A stretch of DNA of 64,000 nucleotides from NCBI GenBank assembly GCA_941918925.1, contig OW799233.1:29642421-29706420 (forward strand), written 5' to 3'. This document shows positions 25,609-37,501 of this stretch, piece after piece. The notes below the pieces were generated by a model. It was not told the origin of the DNA and did not search any database. It saw only the letters and a list, made by a program, of their open reading frames with translations. Source of the stretch: Phyto melanocephala (taxonomy: Eukaryota; Arthropoda; Insecta; Diptera; Rhinophoridae). Each line of letters begins with the position of its first letter. Within the stretch, counting starts at the first letter, position 1. The position numbers and the translations under genes are program-made.

Positions 25609-25800
25609 TAACTCGTCATTGAAAAACATCGGATTTGTTCATAACAAGCAATTATGTGCTAACTAACGAGCTGTGTAAATTCCCATAAGAAAAAGATAGC
25701 AGCTCGTTAGTTAGCACAAAGTTTCTTGTTATGAATAACGCCGCATGTGCTTAAATAGAACTTATGATTGATGAAAAGTAATCGATGTTTCATGAGTTGA
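25609..25800. mobile_element. Foldback hairpin element, MITE-like
   Basis: The core 25638-25735 has arms TTCATAACAAG...GTGCTAACTAACGAGCTG and their inverse, broken only by a small internal loop, around a 26-nt centre. Inverse similarity extends outward (AACTCGTCATTGAAAAACATCG at 25611 against CGATGTTTCATGAGTT at 25783), so the whole behaves as a nested foldback. The core alone has the size of a microRNA precursor, but the extended symmetry favours a MITE. Confidence 0.6.
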
Positions 25801-26012
25801 TGGTGTTTGTTTACATGAATCGTTAAGGATATTTTGCATAACTGCATTCTCTTTAAAGCACATAATTAATGATAAATTATTTGGCACTTATGGAGTAAGT
25901 TAAAGGGAATGCTTTTAAACTATTTACATATTTTTTTATTTTCTTATTTTTATATTTTTTTTTTTGCTAGAAACAAGTTTTTTCCAGATGTTTCTTTTTT
26001 GTTGTTGTTTCT

Positions 26013-26876
26013 TTTTATACCCGCCACCAAAAAATGGTGGCTTTCGGGGTTTAATTTTATGACGATTAACGGGGCCCGTCCGTCTGTTAAGGCACGACAG
26101 AGGTCGGACCGAAATATTTCTTATACACAAGGTTTGTTTGGTATTGAAAATGGACTAAATCGGAATATTAGGGAGAGAGTTATAGCCCGTAATGCAAGAG
26201 TAGGTCGAAAAAACCGTGTCCTTCCAACATCGAATAAAATGCAATTGTGTCCAAACGCATTAATGTAGAGTTATGAAACTTCAAATATATATTTCCTGAG
26301 TAAAAAGAATGTTTTTGCCGGAAAATTGCTCAAGTCTTAGCATTAGGAAAGGAGTTATAGATTAAAATGTACGAAAATTTATACCGCACAGTGTATTTTT
26401 CGGTATATTTAAAAACAAAAACGCATAAAAGCAACAAAATATGATGTACGATTCTGAAATTTTGCAACAACTGCTTTTTGGTCAAAGGCTTTGTACTAAC
26501 GGAAAATAAACGTTACACGCGCACTTTTACGACCACCTACTTACGCTTTATCTCAAATTCATATAATTTTTCTATGAATAAAGATTTAAAAAAAATAAAG
26601 GCCTTTATTGAAATATCTAAGTTGTATTTTTTACCAGAAACTTTATTGACGTGCCTACTTTAACGTCCACTTTCATTGAAGGACTAAAATTACAAAAACA
26701 TTTTACTAGCATATCGAAGTTATACAAAGAACGTGATACATATTTTGGTATAAAGATATTAGTCCATAGCGATTACTGTTAATAACAAAATAATAAATTC
26801 TGTGCTGTAAAAGTATATCAAATTGGTGGTGGGTACAAAAGATTCGGCACAGCCGAATATAGTGATCTTACTTGTT
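26013..26876 (-). mobile_element. Dispersed element family A, copy 4
   Basis: Nearly complete and uninterrupted. It runs from TTTTTATACCCGCCACC with its hairpin partner to GATTCGGCACAGCCGAATAT and ends GATCTTACTTGTTGT. It is the best reference copy in the window for locating insertions in the other copies. Confidence 0.75.
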
Positions 26877-27298
26877 GTCATTTAAGTGAGGTTTCCGCTA
26901 AAACTAGTGCCCACTGTAAGTAATATTGACTGTATTTATGTTAGTATCTAAACCAAAAAGTGTCTCTTAAAGAAATATTATTATTGCTTTTTCCAATATT
27001 TATTGATTAAAAATTGCTTCTTATATTCGTGGTATATTGATCTAAAACGTGTTATAGATATTCCAGCTGATTTTTTTTATAGATTTACACATGTCAGTTT
27101 CCCATCAAAATATAATTTTAAATATGAAATTTTTAAAAATGGTAAAACTTATTCCGAAATGCCATCTCCTTATACGATTAAACTATAAATATATCTTCAC
27201 ATATTAACCTGTATTATTTAGTTTCAAATAATTATAGATAAATATTATTGTATAATATAGAATTTTTAAGGAACACCCGTTATTTATTAGATATAAAA

Positions 27299-27304
27299 TT
27301 TTAT
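27299..27304 (-). promoter_or_regulatory. Polyadenylation signal of esterase 1
   Basis: AATAAA on the minus strand, about 28 nt past the stop codon. Confidence 0.6.
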
Positions 27305-27332
27305 TGGTTTTAATTAAATCAAAATATTAATT

Positions 27333-29297
27333 TTAATACAATCCAACCCAAAAATTTAGTTTCTTCTTAAAATCATCAGACATTTCCTCAAACTTTAACT
27401 CACTGCATATTCTAAACCACTTTTTGACATCACTTTCTTGTACAGTCTTCCAAGGAGATTCTTTAGTGTATGCACCATTTGGATTAGAAGTTCTAGCAAA
27501 GCTTGTCCACATTTTAATCATTCGTTGTATGGTTAAGTATTCCTGGGAATTAGTGTCCAATTTCCACGAGTAGTTAGCATAGAAAATATAAGATAAATCA
27601 TCAGCATGCGCTACACCAGTCTTAATTTCGCCATTACAAAACATAGTGCGATGATGATTAAATGTGGGTGAATCGAAATCAAACACATACTGATATGTAG
27701 ACACTGTTGCTGATATGTGTCGCGATTTTATTAAGCGATGTATACCTTCCCAAAAGGATACAAAAGAATCATACTACAAATAGGAATTCATTAAATTAGA
27801 CTTAAAGGTTAAAAAACGTTCATTAAACTTACATCCATAAAGCCCATTATTTCACTGGTATTTTTAAAATGTAGTTCCTTAAGCTGTTGTACTAGCAAAT
27901 CCCTTTTTACGTTTGTTAATTTATTTTGGATCTCAGCTGGGAAATACAAATTGGGATTCGCATTATACATTTCTAAAACCGGTTTCTTTTTTAATTGGGT
28001 GTATCTTACTAAACCCTCAAACGATGTACCTCCTATAATCATGGGTATTTCATTACCCCAGGAGCTTTTAGTTAAATCATTTAAAGGTTTTCTGATTACA
28101 GCGTCTATACTATCATAAGGTTCTAAACTGGGTATAAAAGCGTAAAATCCTCCTTTCATAATGGCCTCTAAGTTTAATTTATCAACTAAAACTAGTTCTT
28201 CTGCTGGTACTTTTCTTAGGTACTCAAGTACCAATTTGTCTTTATTTGGACCACTATAGCCCTTTTCGCAAGCCAAGCGATAAGGCAAATCTGTAGAGTT
28301 ACCGCCAAAAGCCCATGGACTGTAGATACAACCTGACATGCAGATAGCTTTGTGAAATAGACCTTTTGTTTGTTCTGTTACTGTCATAAAATGAACTGAA
28401 GCGCTGCCGGCACTTTCACCAAATAAAGTAATATTTTCCTTATCACCATTAAAATATGATATGTTCTCCTTGATCCACTTTAAAGCCATAACTTGATCTT
28501 TTAAGCCTGCATTACCGGGCACGTCGCAGGCGGGATCTGTCAGACTAAGAAACCCCAAGCAGGATAGACGATAATTGAAAGTTACTAAAATAATATTTTC
28601 TTGCATAAAGTAGTCAGGGCTGTATTTGGTGCGACTACCAGAACCGGTATTGAAAGCACCACCATAAATCCATACCATAACTGGTAATTTTTCCTTTGAC
28701 TCCAACTGTAAAACAAAAAGCGATCAACTGCCGTATGAATAACAATTATTAAAGGGTTATTAAAGGTTCAAAAAACCAAATTTCTTTCGAAAATCAATTT
28801 AATGAACCCTTTAAGTAAAACCCTTTAATAGTTTTTATGTATACGGCAGCATTTATCTTAATATTTAATTTTTCTTCTTTTATGAATACTTAATAAAACT
28901 TACTGTCTTAGCAAATACATTCAAATAAAGACAATCTTCAGAGCCTTCAGCTATACCCTCATGATTTTTTTGCATTGGTTTCAATTCGCTTTCACGACAA
29001 TCTCTAACATTTGTCCAACCGCCAGCCGGTAAAGGGGCTTTGAACCTTAATTCTCCCAGGGGTGGCTGGGCATAGGGTATACCTTCAAAGCTATAGAAAT
29101 CCAGATCATATATGGTTTTTCTTTTAAGGCCCCTAATTAAACCTTGGGGAATTTTAAGTGTCTGTTCTCTAAAAATTTAAATATATTTTAATTATATATT
29201 ATGTAGTTTTTTTCATATGAATGTACATATACAAAAAGTTATTTTAAGTAGTAAATTTATAAATTAAAAGTATAAAAAAAACTTACTGATTTTCCAT
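27333..29297 (-). CDS. Carboxylesterase (alpha-esterase type), exon 1-2 frame broken
   Basis: This is a type-B carboxylesterase of the alpha/beta-hydrolase fold, expected to hydrolyse carboxylic esters in the cytosol; no signal peptide is seen. Exons on the minus strand: 29287-29297 (ATG GAA AAT CA), about 28904-29166, 27833-28705 and 27333-27773; introns 120, 198 and 59 bp with GT..AG ends. Motifs in order: FEGIPYAQPP, SEDCLYLNV, oxyanion loop YGGAF, nucleophile elbow GESAG, acidic residue in GTSFEGL, histidine in GVAHADD, so the Ser-Glu-His triad is complete. Exon 1 resembles that of the neighbouring gene (same 11-nt length and phase), but here it does not join exon 2 in frame: either splice reading gives a stop within four codons of exon 2. 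The shift lies by an ACACAC run at the exon 2 start. It could be a pseudogene-in-the-making, an allele, or a sequence error. The rest, about 525 codons, is open. Confidence 0.85.
28728..28849. mobile_element. Hairpin MITE in esterase 1 intron 2
   Basis: The ends CTGCCGTATGAATAACAATT and (reverse strand) CTGCCGTATACATAAAAACT begin inverted arms that include TTAAAGGGTT on the left and its inverse on the right. It makes up 122 of the 198 bp of the intron. The neighbouring gene has nothing similar at the equivalent intron. Confidence 0.7.
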
Positions 29298-30464
29298 TGT
29301 TTTGGTTGTTGTCGACTTCTTTCTTGTTTGATTACAGATAAAATAGTTATTTTTTACAACAATTCGAACTAGTAGAATAACATCTATAGACTTTGGTTTA
29401 AGAGTGTGTATAGTAGATTTGCCCAACCACATTTAAGAGCAATACAGTACATGCTAGAAATATAGTTGTGGTTAAAGTCAATTTAAAAATAATGCAATTG
29501 ACTTGTAATAAAACAAAAATATTATTATTTATTTTGTCATGGCATGTTTATTTTATATAAAATATGCTAACTTAAAAATTAATAAGAGACCTTAAATGTA
29601 ATTAATATCGAAACTAGGATCAGCAATAGTCTGTTACTCATTAAACTTTCTTTACAACACTGCTTAAAAAAATATTTTTTTTCTGTTACACTGGATTAGC
29701 CAACTGTTAGCTAATTTTAATACAAATATTAATGAGGTTATTTGCGTATAAATTATTTTTTTTTAATTTGTCTCCATTTTCGAGATACTACATTTCAGGA
29801 AAACGGATGTGTTGCCACCATTTATGTTATTTAAATCATTGCACAGCTTTAATTAACTTTTAGATTTATTCCCATTTAAGTGAAAGCACCAAGGCGAATT
29901 CACATCAGGTTAAAAGTCAACTGAATTATCTTGCTTATAGTATTCTTTATTTTCTAGCTGTAGAAGTTTGTTTACACAATACTAAAATAAATGTCTACGA
30001 TTTTCAACAACGTAACTAAAAAAGTGAAATCAGGACAAGTGTATAAAAAAATTAAAAATCGAAAAAAATATGAAAAATTAAAAAAGAAGATTGTAGAAAG
30101 TGTTATTTCATAAAAATATGAATGAATTTAATTTATTTTTATACATTAACTTCCTTCCAAATTAATATGCAGTAAGTGCTAAAAAGAATACGCTCTGTAC
30201 TCTGAAAAAAAAAAATTACAAAAAGGCGTGGAACTTCGTTCCGTATATCAAATGATATCAACGAATGAAATATGTGAGATAAAATTTATGTTAAAAATAC
30301 TATAGGTATTTTGAGTTATATGTGAGGACCACTTTTTTTTTTGCCTACAAGTGTCATACGTTCAGGAAACAAGCTAGTATTTGCATTTAATTTTTTTATA
30401 TTTATTTTTTTTTACTTCTAGATCACTTTTTTATATCACAATTAATTACCTGTATATGTATATG
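29298..30464. other. Intergenic between the two esterases, 5' of gene 1
   Basis: This should contain the promoter of esterase 1. I see no clear TATA box or initiator that I would commit to, and no other gene. Confidence 0.4.
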
Positions 30465-31215
30465 TATACCCTTCACCTGTGATGCACAAGGGTATATATA
30501 GCTTTGTCATTCCGTTTGTAGTTTCTACAATTTTGATTTTCGACCCCATAAAACATATACTTTCTGAAAGCTTATAAATAGGGGAGTCGATAAGGCCCTC
30601 TCCGTCTGACCGTCTGTATGTTGAAATCAACTTTTTGAAGCCCCCCGCTTCAATTTTTTGAAGCCCTTCGTATGGACTCGGGTGAGGTATTTAAATATCA
30701 GAAATATTTGGGAGTAGATCGGTATTGAAAATCAGAAACATCGGTATATAAACAACTGAGATATAAGCAAAAACCCACGACCACCTTGATTTTTTTTCAC
30801 AAAAACAACATTACAACAACAACTGAAAGCTTATGAATAGAGGAGTCGATTAATCCCTGACCGTCTGCCCGTGTGTTGGTTGAAATCAACTTTTAGAAGC
30901 AACTATATGTTCCTCAGATCTGTATATGGTATAAATCTCTTGGAAATATCCGGGAATGAATCGCTATTGAAATTCAGCACAATCATCCCATAACTTTCTG
31001 AAATATGAACAAAAAACCACGACCACCTCGTTTTTCTACACAATTACAACAACAACCTACATACATACATACATGTAAAAAACATACCAAAAAAAGAAAG
31101 TTGCAAAAAAAAATATAAAAAAAATTGAAAAAAAATTATAAAAAAAATAATAAAATATAAATAATATATTAAATAAAAAAAAAATAAATTTTTTTGGCTC
31201 AGCTGGGATTCTTTA
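30465..31215 (-). mobile_element. Dispersed element family B, copy 1
   Basis: It starts TATACCCTTCACCTGTGATG with the hairpin partner CACAAGGGTATATA. The body has the conserved TTCCGTTTGTAGTTTCTACA, a partial internal duplication (AAAGCTTAT..GAGTCGAT at 30575 and 30826), an A-rich stretch, and a fragment of the tRNA-like segment (GGCTCAGCTGGGATTC at 31197). The other terminus is missing. Confidence 0.65.
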
Positions 31216-32358
31216 AGTCAGCGGTTTCTTAGTTTAGCGAATATTTTTACACAAACAAAATGATTGATGTTTTGTGTCATTGTAGAATTTTGATTACCTA
31301 TTGTGAATTCACCTTGGAGAGAACTAAGGTGCGTCTGCTGAGTTTAAAAAATATATTAACGGTTGATTTTTTGCTGTTTGGATTTTCAGTGTAAATTTTA
31401 TTATTGTAAGAAAAAATATTGGCGTCATGTGGGAACCCAAAAAAAAAAACTAAAAATGTTTGACATTTTACCATTAATTCACTAACAAATAACGCTTACA
31501 AGTTATTTCAATTTATTATCAATATTTATGTTATTTAGAAATGTGTTTCCCGTATTACATTCATTTTATGGAAGTAAAAAGCGATCCATCGAACAGGTTA
31601 TGTTAGCTATTGTGATCAAATTTTGCATTAGTTTTAATTTATTTGCCATTATTCCACCTATCCTTATGCAAGAAGTGCGTACTGAGGAGAATATTGCTGC
31701 TTTATTGGCAATTTTAAGTTAAGATGGCGATGTGTCGATTCGTCTCCTTTGTCAAAAACAGGGCTTGTTCTACTTGGATAATAATAATTACCAACTGTTT
31801 TTAGGCCAAAGTGAATGCAGTGGAATTGGCTAATAGCATTCACTTTTTAAAATATTCTTTTTTAAGTATAATTTTCATAACCTAAGCTATTAAAAAAGTC
31901 ACAAAGTATTATTTAATTTCTAAATGTAGAAAATCACCTTTGTCGTATTTATTCTCAAACGATTAAACACAAATGCTTGCTTAAAAAATAGATGCTACTT
32001 TTTTCACCGAAACTGTTAAATTTTTACTATGCGCCTGCCAGAATTTATTGCCTCTCTGGGTAAATATCTACATTATACGATAAACTCACTTAAATTATAA
32101 ATATACTCTTTAAAATTAAACTAAAAATAAAACTCACTAGCGATATCCCATGCAGACAACCACTTTACTCAACAAAAGATAAACAACTAACAGATAGTGT
32201 TGAACATATACATAATCTATTAGAGCATTTCAATGTAGTCACACAATATAATTTACGTATAAAAGGCATTTGCCTCAGATACTCTTATACTTCCATATCA
32301 GTTGTTTTTGAAAAGTCTGATGTGCACATACAAAAACAACTAAATATCATAGAAACGT
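31216..32358. other. Intergenic, 3' of esterase 2
   Basis: No gene is recognised. A 64-codon frame at 31528-31722 has no support. The stretch separates the end of esterase 2 from the family B element. Confidence 0.45.
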
Positions 32359-32364
32359 TTTATT
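32359..32364 (-). promoter_or_regulatory. Polyadenylation signal of esterase 2
   Basis: AATAAA on the minus strand about 17 nt after the stop codon, a close but acceptable distance. Confidence 0.55.
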
Positions 32365-32380
32365 TATCGTTCAAATAAAA

Positions 32381-34501
32381 TTAAAATAATTTACTTGGCT
32401 CATATAATGAATCCCATACCGTAAGTTTATCTTTTTCGGGAATAACTCCAAAATGCAATTCGCTGCCAATATTTAAGCCCATATGTACGTCAGTTGAAGC
32501 CAATGGTAGCCAGTTTATTGATTTGGTTTCCTCACAATTGGGATTAGATGTTTTAGCAAAAGTTGTAAATATATTTATCATTCTTTCAATAGTTTTGTAT
32601 TCCTGAGAGCATTTGTCTAATTTCCAGCCATATATGCTATACCACAAATAGCAAGTATCATCAGCATGAGCCACGCCAGTTTTAAGGGCATCGCCACAGA
32701 AACGTTTACGATGATGATTAAAAGTGGGTGAATCAAAGGCGAAACGGTACAGATAAGTAGGAGCTTTTGCATAAGCTAGCCGAGAAAGCAAAGAACGATG
32801 AATGCCATGCCAATAAATTTTAAAGCCATAAAACTTTAGAGAGAAATAATTTAGTTATTATATATCTTAAAGAAAATTACAATTTCTGTTGACTTACATC
32901 CAGAAACTCTTTTAAGTGTTCACTACTGGGCGTTTTATTGCCAAAATGAGCTTTTATCAATGACCTAGCTTTTAGCAAAGCCTTCTCTTTATCTGTTTCT
33001 CTTACTTCTGCTGGCAATATGCCCTCTAAGTCATTCATAACATTATTCATTGTTTGTGGAAACATCTTCAATTTTGGAAACATTAAATAACCCTCATCAG
33101 ATGTGCCACTAAATATTATTGGAATATTATTACCCCATGCTGATTTCAACATTTCGCGAGGATCTTGTGGTATAATGCAGTCCTCTCCCACATACGTTTC
33201 AATACAAGGACCAAAGGTAAACATAACTCCATTGCGTAGTTCTTCGTCAGTCAAAATATTATGTTCCACTAGTTTATAGGCATTCAAATTTTTCAGAAAA
33301 GCTACAACATCAAGATCGCAGTTCGCGCCTTCATAACCATGATATTTAGCTAAACGATAAGCATGATTTTTTTGTGGTGTATTGGCCCTTATATTGAGCA
33401 TTGTACTCGACATGCATATAGCCTTGTGAAAAAGATCTTTGGCTTGCGGTGTAGACGTCAAATAGTGTGTCGCTACTCCTCCGGAACTAACACCAAATAC
33501 TGTAATATTATCGGGATTGCCATTGAAGTGTTGAATATATTGCTTGATCCACTTTAGAGCTAAAATTTTATCTTTTAAGCCAGCATTACCAGGTATTTTA
33601 AGGGAAGCATCTTCAATACTAAGGAAACCTGCAAATGGGGTTTTAATTTGTGGTATATAGAAATGGTATGGAAGTCAACATTTTTATATAATTTACCTAA
33701 AGAACAAAGTCGGAAATTAAAAGTAACCAGCACAATATTTTCTTTCATAAAATAGTCAGGACTGTACAATGTTTTGGTAGCCTCTCCAGTGGTAAAGCCA
33801 CCGCCATATATCCATACCATAACTGGCAAAGGATGTTCAGTATTAAACTAGAAAAAACAAAGTCATATTAAATTAAAATTTTCTTATAACATTTTTTTTG
33901 AAGCCATAAATGAGTTGTTGCAGTTTTTATTTAATATGAGTATCAAACAACTATTTAATTTATTGCTTTAAGAGCATATGATTACTATTGAAATCATTTG
34001 CTCTTAACATATGTGCATAAGAGAGAAAAGAAAAAACGAAATAAAAGAGAAAATTTAAATAAACCAAGTAAAAACACAAACTGTAATACTTTGATTTGAG
34101 ACATTCCTCCACCTTATGTTACTTTGCAACATGTTTTATATTTAGCTCACCTTTTTAGTGTACACGTTTAAATATAAACAATCTTCTGATCCTACCACCC
34201 TACCGGTTAAAGCATTTTTAGAAACGGGCTTAATATTCGACTCCAAACAATCCCTTATTCCCAGCCATGGCTTAGCTGGTAATGGAGCTTTAAATCTTAA
34301 ATCACCAATAGGTGGCTGACCATAAGGTATGCCTTCAAAATTATAATATTGCTCATCGTAGATAGTCTTTTTAATACAGCCTCTAAGCTGGCCCACTGGT
34401 AAAATAATTTCCTGGTATATTAAGCTAAAATTATAATTTATTATAATTAATTATTTTTCTTAAGCTAAATTAAAAGATTATATGACTTACTCGCTCGCCA
34501 T
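32381..34501 (-). CDS. Carboxylesterase (alpha-esterase type), intact, GVSSG elbow
   Basis: This is a type-B carboxylesterase, 539 aa, close to the usual length of about 550; likely a cytosolic ester hydrolase. Exons on the minus strand: 34491-34501, 34151-34424, 33697-33847, 33628-32898 and 32833-32381; introns 66, 303, 68 and 64 bp, all GT..AG, and all junctions keep the frame. The start ATG GCG AGC begins the 11-nt first exon. Motifs: FEGIPYGQPP, SEDCLYLNV, oxyanion loop YGGGF, nucleophile elbow GVSSG (Ser about 193), acidic residue in GTSDEGY (Glu about 324), GVAHADD (His about 445). The spacing matches dipteran alpha-esterases. The elbow has Val and Ser where the family usually has Glu and Ala (GESAG), a change likely to affect the active site. 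The third intron (after RLCSLG) is absent from the neighbouring paralogue, which shares orientation and about half its residues. Confidence 0.9.
33968..34007. repeat. Small hairpin in esterase 2 intron 2
   Basis: TTAAGAGCA-TATGATT is followed after 7 nt by AAATCATTTGCTCTTAA, a stem of about 16 bp. Confidence 0.6.
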
Positions 34502-34581
34502 GACTTTCCTAAGTGCCACCACTGTTGAAATTGTTCTTAATTTTAACTCTGTATTATAATTATCTTATAAGATTGTGTATA

Positions 34582-35190
34582 TTTTTATAGGCACCATCAA
34601 ATCAATGGTGTATGGGTATATTCATTTTGTCATTCCGCTTGTAACACATCGAGATGTGTTTGGTGTAGATAATAGAAAAAATCGGTTCATGATGAAGAAA
34701 ATTTTAGTTTTTTATATAAGAGTAAGTAAAAGCATCAAATAAAATATGATTGCGTCTAAACGCAACGATGTAAAAAAAAATATTCCGCACAGTACCGTTT
34801 TTGGTAAATATAAAATATAACTCCTATCTCCTCTCCTCCTAATGCTCTTCCTTAAACTCATATAATTTCTCTATGGACAGGGATTTTTGATAAATAAGAG
34901 ATTCTATAATGCAATGTCTAAATTGAATTTATTAGAAGAAACTGCTTTGACACGCATAATTTAACGCCGACTTCTCAAATGCTGTGGTAAAAAGGAGTGG
35001 GTAATATCACTCTTGGTGTTAGAATACTAAGGTTTTATTTTGACACTAAATGTAAGAAAATTAATTAACAGAGAATTTTACTTAAACTGAGAAAACAAAC
35101 CATGTTTTGGTATAAAGAATTGTTAACAAAATAATAAATTTTGTCGTATAAAGGCTGGTGGGCATCAAATATTCGGCACCGCCGAAAAAA
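34582..35190 (-). mobile_element. Dispersed element family A, copy 5 (degraded)
   Basis: It retains TTTTTATAGGCACCATCAAA at one end with the hairpin partner, TTTTGTCATTCCGCTTGTAA, and ATTCGGCACCGCCGAA at the other end, with the middle shortened. It begins about 80 bp upstream of the esterase 2 start codon, so it forms part of the promoter-proximal region of that gene. Confidence 0.55.
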
Positions 35191-35962
35191 GAGCGTTTTT
35201 TCACACATTGAGTTTGACAAACACATATATATATGCCCTAAGCATGATTTCAGTACATTTTTTCGTTTAAGTGCATATTTTAAAGACATTTGCATGATTT
35301 CAGGACAGTCCCGAAATTAATTACCTTTCATCCGCATGCTTTAGGGACTTGATGGTTTCAGTACATTTTTTTTCCAAATTTAAATTGTATGTTTAATTGA
35401 TATCTCTTTATGATTATAACTATAATTTATAATACTTTAACGTATATATGCTACTTAAATGTCGTAATTATTTAATTAAATATACAATTTTCAATTTAGT
35501 CGTTGCCACAAGTTCTTTAAAAAGTATAAAATTTAACGCCGTCATAACAAATTTACATTAGCAACATTGATGTTTTAGTATGTGTTTTTGTGCCATTTTT
35601 TATTGTGCAATGTGACATTTTAAAACATCGACAGTATGAGGGAAATTTTAATATTGGTGAAAAGTTATAGTTCAAACAGGCAAATTAAAGGATCAGTTTT
35701 CATTCTGATCATAAATTCCTTTTAAAATGTATTCTGTGCATGAAATATTTGTTGAAAATTTTAATGGCAGTGTATATGTATAAATATATAGCCAACGATT
35801 TAGAATACAAACACAAATATTTAGAACATTTGTCTGTCTTCCTATACTCAATTAAATCAAAAACTAGATGGATTTTGATGGTACTACCAGGAATAGAAAA
35901 AAGTTAAATTACAAAATTTTATCGAAATTTAGAAATAAATTCATGTATGAACATGGCAGAAA
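35191..35962. other. AT-rich intergenic
   Basis: Three short related segments (GCATGATTTCAGTACATTTTTT at 35250 and near relatives at 35290 and 35350) suggest a degenerate small tandem repeat. No gene is seen. Confidence 0.4.
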
Positions 35963-36462
35963 AAAAACAAAATAGAGCACTATATTAAATTAACCAGAAA
36001 GCGAAGTTTCATTATCTAGCACATATGATTCTGTTGATTTTATGAGGTTTTGAATTCCATAGATAGTAAAATTTGTGAGCAGTAATAGATATTTCAATAT
36101 AGTTCTTTGTTTTTCCAAAATTTTTGTCCATAAAGAAATTATATTAAACTTGTGTAAAGCGTTAAAAGGATGTTGGACGTAAATATGTGCGGTCACCTGA
36201 TGATTTCGTAGGGTGTTGTGCAAAATCTTAAACTCAGCTAATTTTTTCAAATTCTTCAAAAACAATTTTAGGGTGGGCATTACCCCCCAGAATGGTCTAG
36301 TTACGCCCATGGATATAACTCTCTCATCATCATCATCCTAAAATGAAACCAGGACCCAGAAAATATATACTTTATGGGGTCTAAAATAAATATTTCAAAG
36401 TGTTGCAAGCGGAATGACAAAATTAATTTATCCCCACACAATTTTTTTGGTGGTGGGTATAA
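35963..36462 (+). mobile_element. Dispersed element family A, copy 6 (degraded)
   Basis: It begins AGAGCACTATATT without the CGGC hairpin and ends CACAATTTTTTTGGTGGTGGGTATA, preceded by GCAAGCGGAATGACAAAATT. Opposite in orientation to copy 5. Confidence 0.5.
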
Positions 36463-37501
36463 TATGTGAAAACAACTGCCAGCCATATTAATTTGCAAGC
36501 TATGCGGCCCGGGTTTACTAGTAATAAAATATAATACTTTGAAAATGGTTATTATTTTAACTCGTTAACAAAAAAAAAAAGTTTTAAAAACTTCGTTATA
36601 GTATTTATTTTTATAGCATTAAAATAGAATTTGTTATAAACTCTATTTTGAATAATATAAAAGAAAACATTGTTTCGCTGATTATTTTTTTATTGGAAGC
36701 ACTGAACACCATTTTATGATTTCAAATCGCAAGAGGTAAAATTATGCGATTGTCAGAACAACGTATTTTGCAATCCTCTAAAAAATATTAAATTCAATTT
36801 ATATCACCAGTTCATTAACATAAAAAATTCACAAAGTATTATAAAAATCAAAAATAAAACAATTTAAAGCCATTATTACAACTTGCCGTTAGCTAATGAC
36901 AGGATTTTGTCCCTTAATTTATTATATTTTTATCCATTAAATATTATTAAAATCAATAATAATAACAATACAAAATGGAAGTTTTAATAATGCAAAGCTA
37001 TTTATCGGCAGACAAAATTCTACCTTGAACTAAAAACAAGTTGTAATGATAGCCCTTTATTCTGCGCTCAGGTTTTTTTTATGTTTAACTATTGTTTGTA
37101 TTCTGCATCAGATCATAGCTACGTTTTTGTATTGAATTACTGCTTTGTTGCACTACATTAGCCTTTGTTAAAATTGTATGAAAATTTCGTATTTTTTTTA
37201 TTTTATACGTTTCATGGCGAAACAAGTGGTATTTAACATACTTTTAGACTTCTTTTTTTATGATTCAGTTGTTATTGGAATACCTTTTATGGAATGTGGA
37301 AACGAAAACAAAATGCAGAATAGAAGGAATACAATTCTCTGTTTAATTTTGGACCAATAGTCAACTATTTCACGAGTTTCAATAATTAAAATCTAAAAAA
37401 TTCAATAAGCACTTAATAACCAAAAAATAATGGAAAATGCAATGAATTCCTATCAAAAACTTAACTAATTTTAAATATCTAGCTTCACAAATATAGAAAA
37501 C
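36463..37501. other. AT-rich intergenic
   Basis: I see no gene, RNA gene or repeat that I can support. Confidence 0.45.

Noticed and set aside
25909..26268. 119-codon frame
   Set aside because: It lies across the start of a family A element, whose other copies do not keep the frame open.
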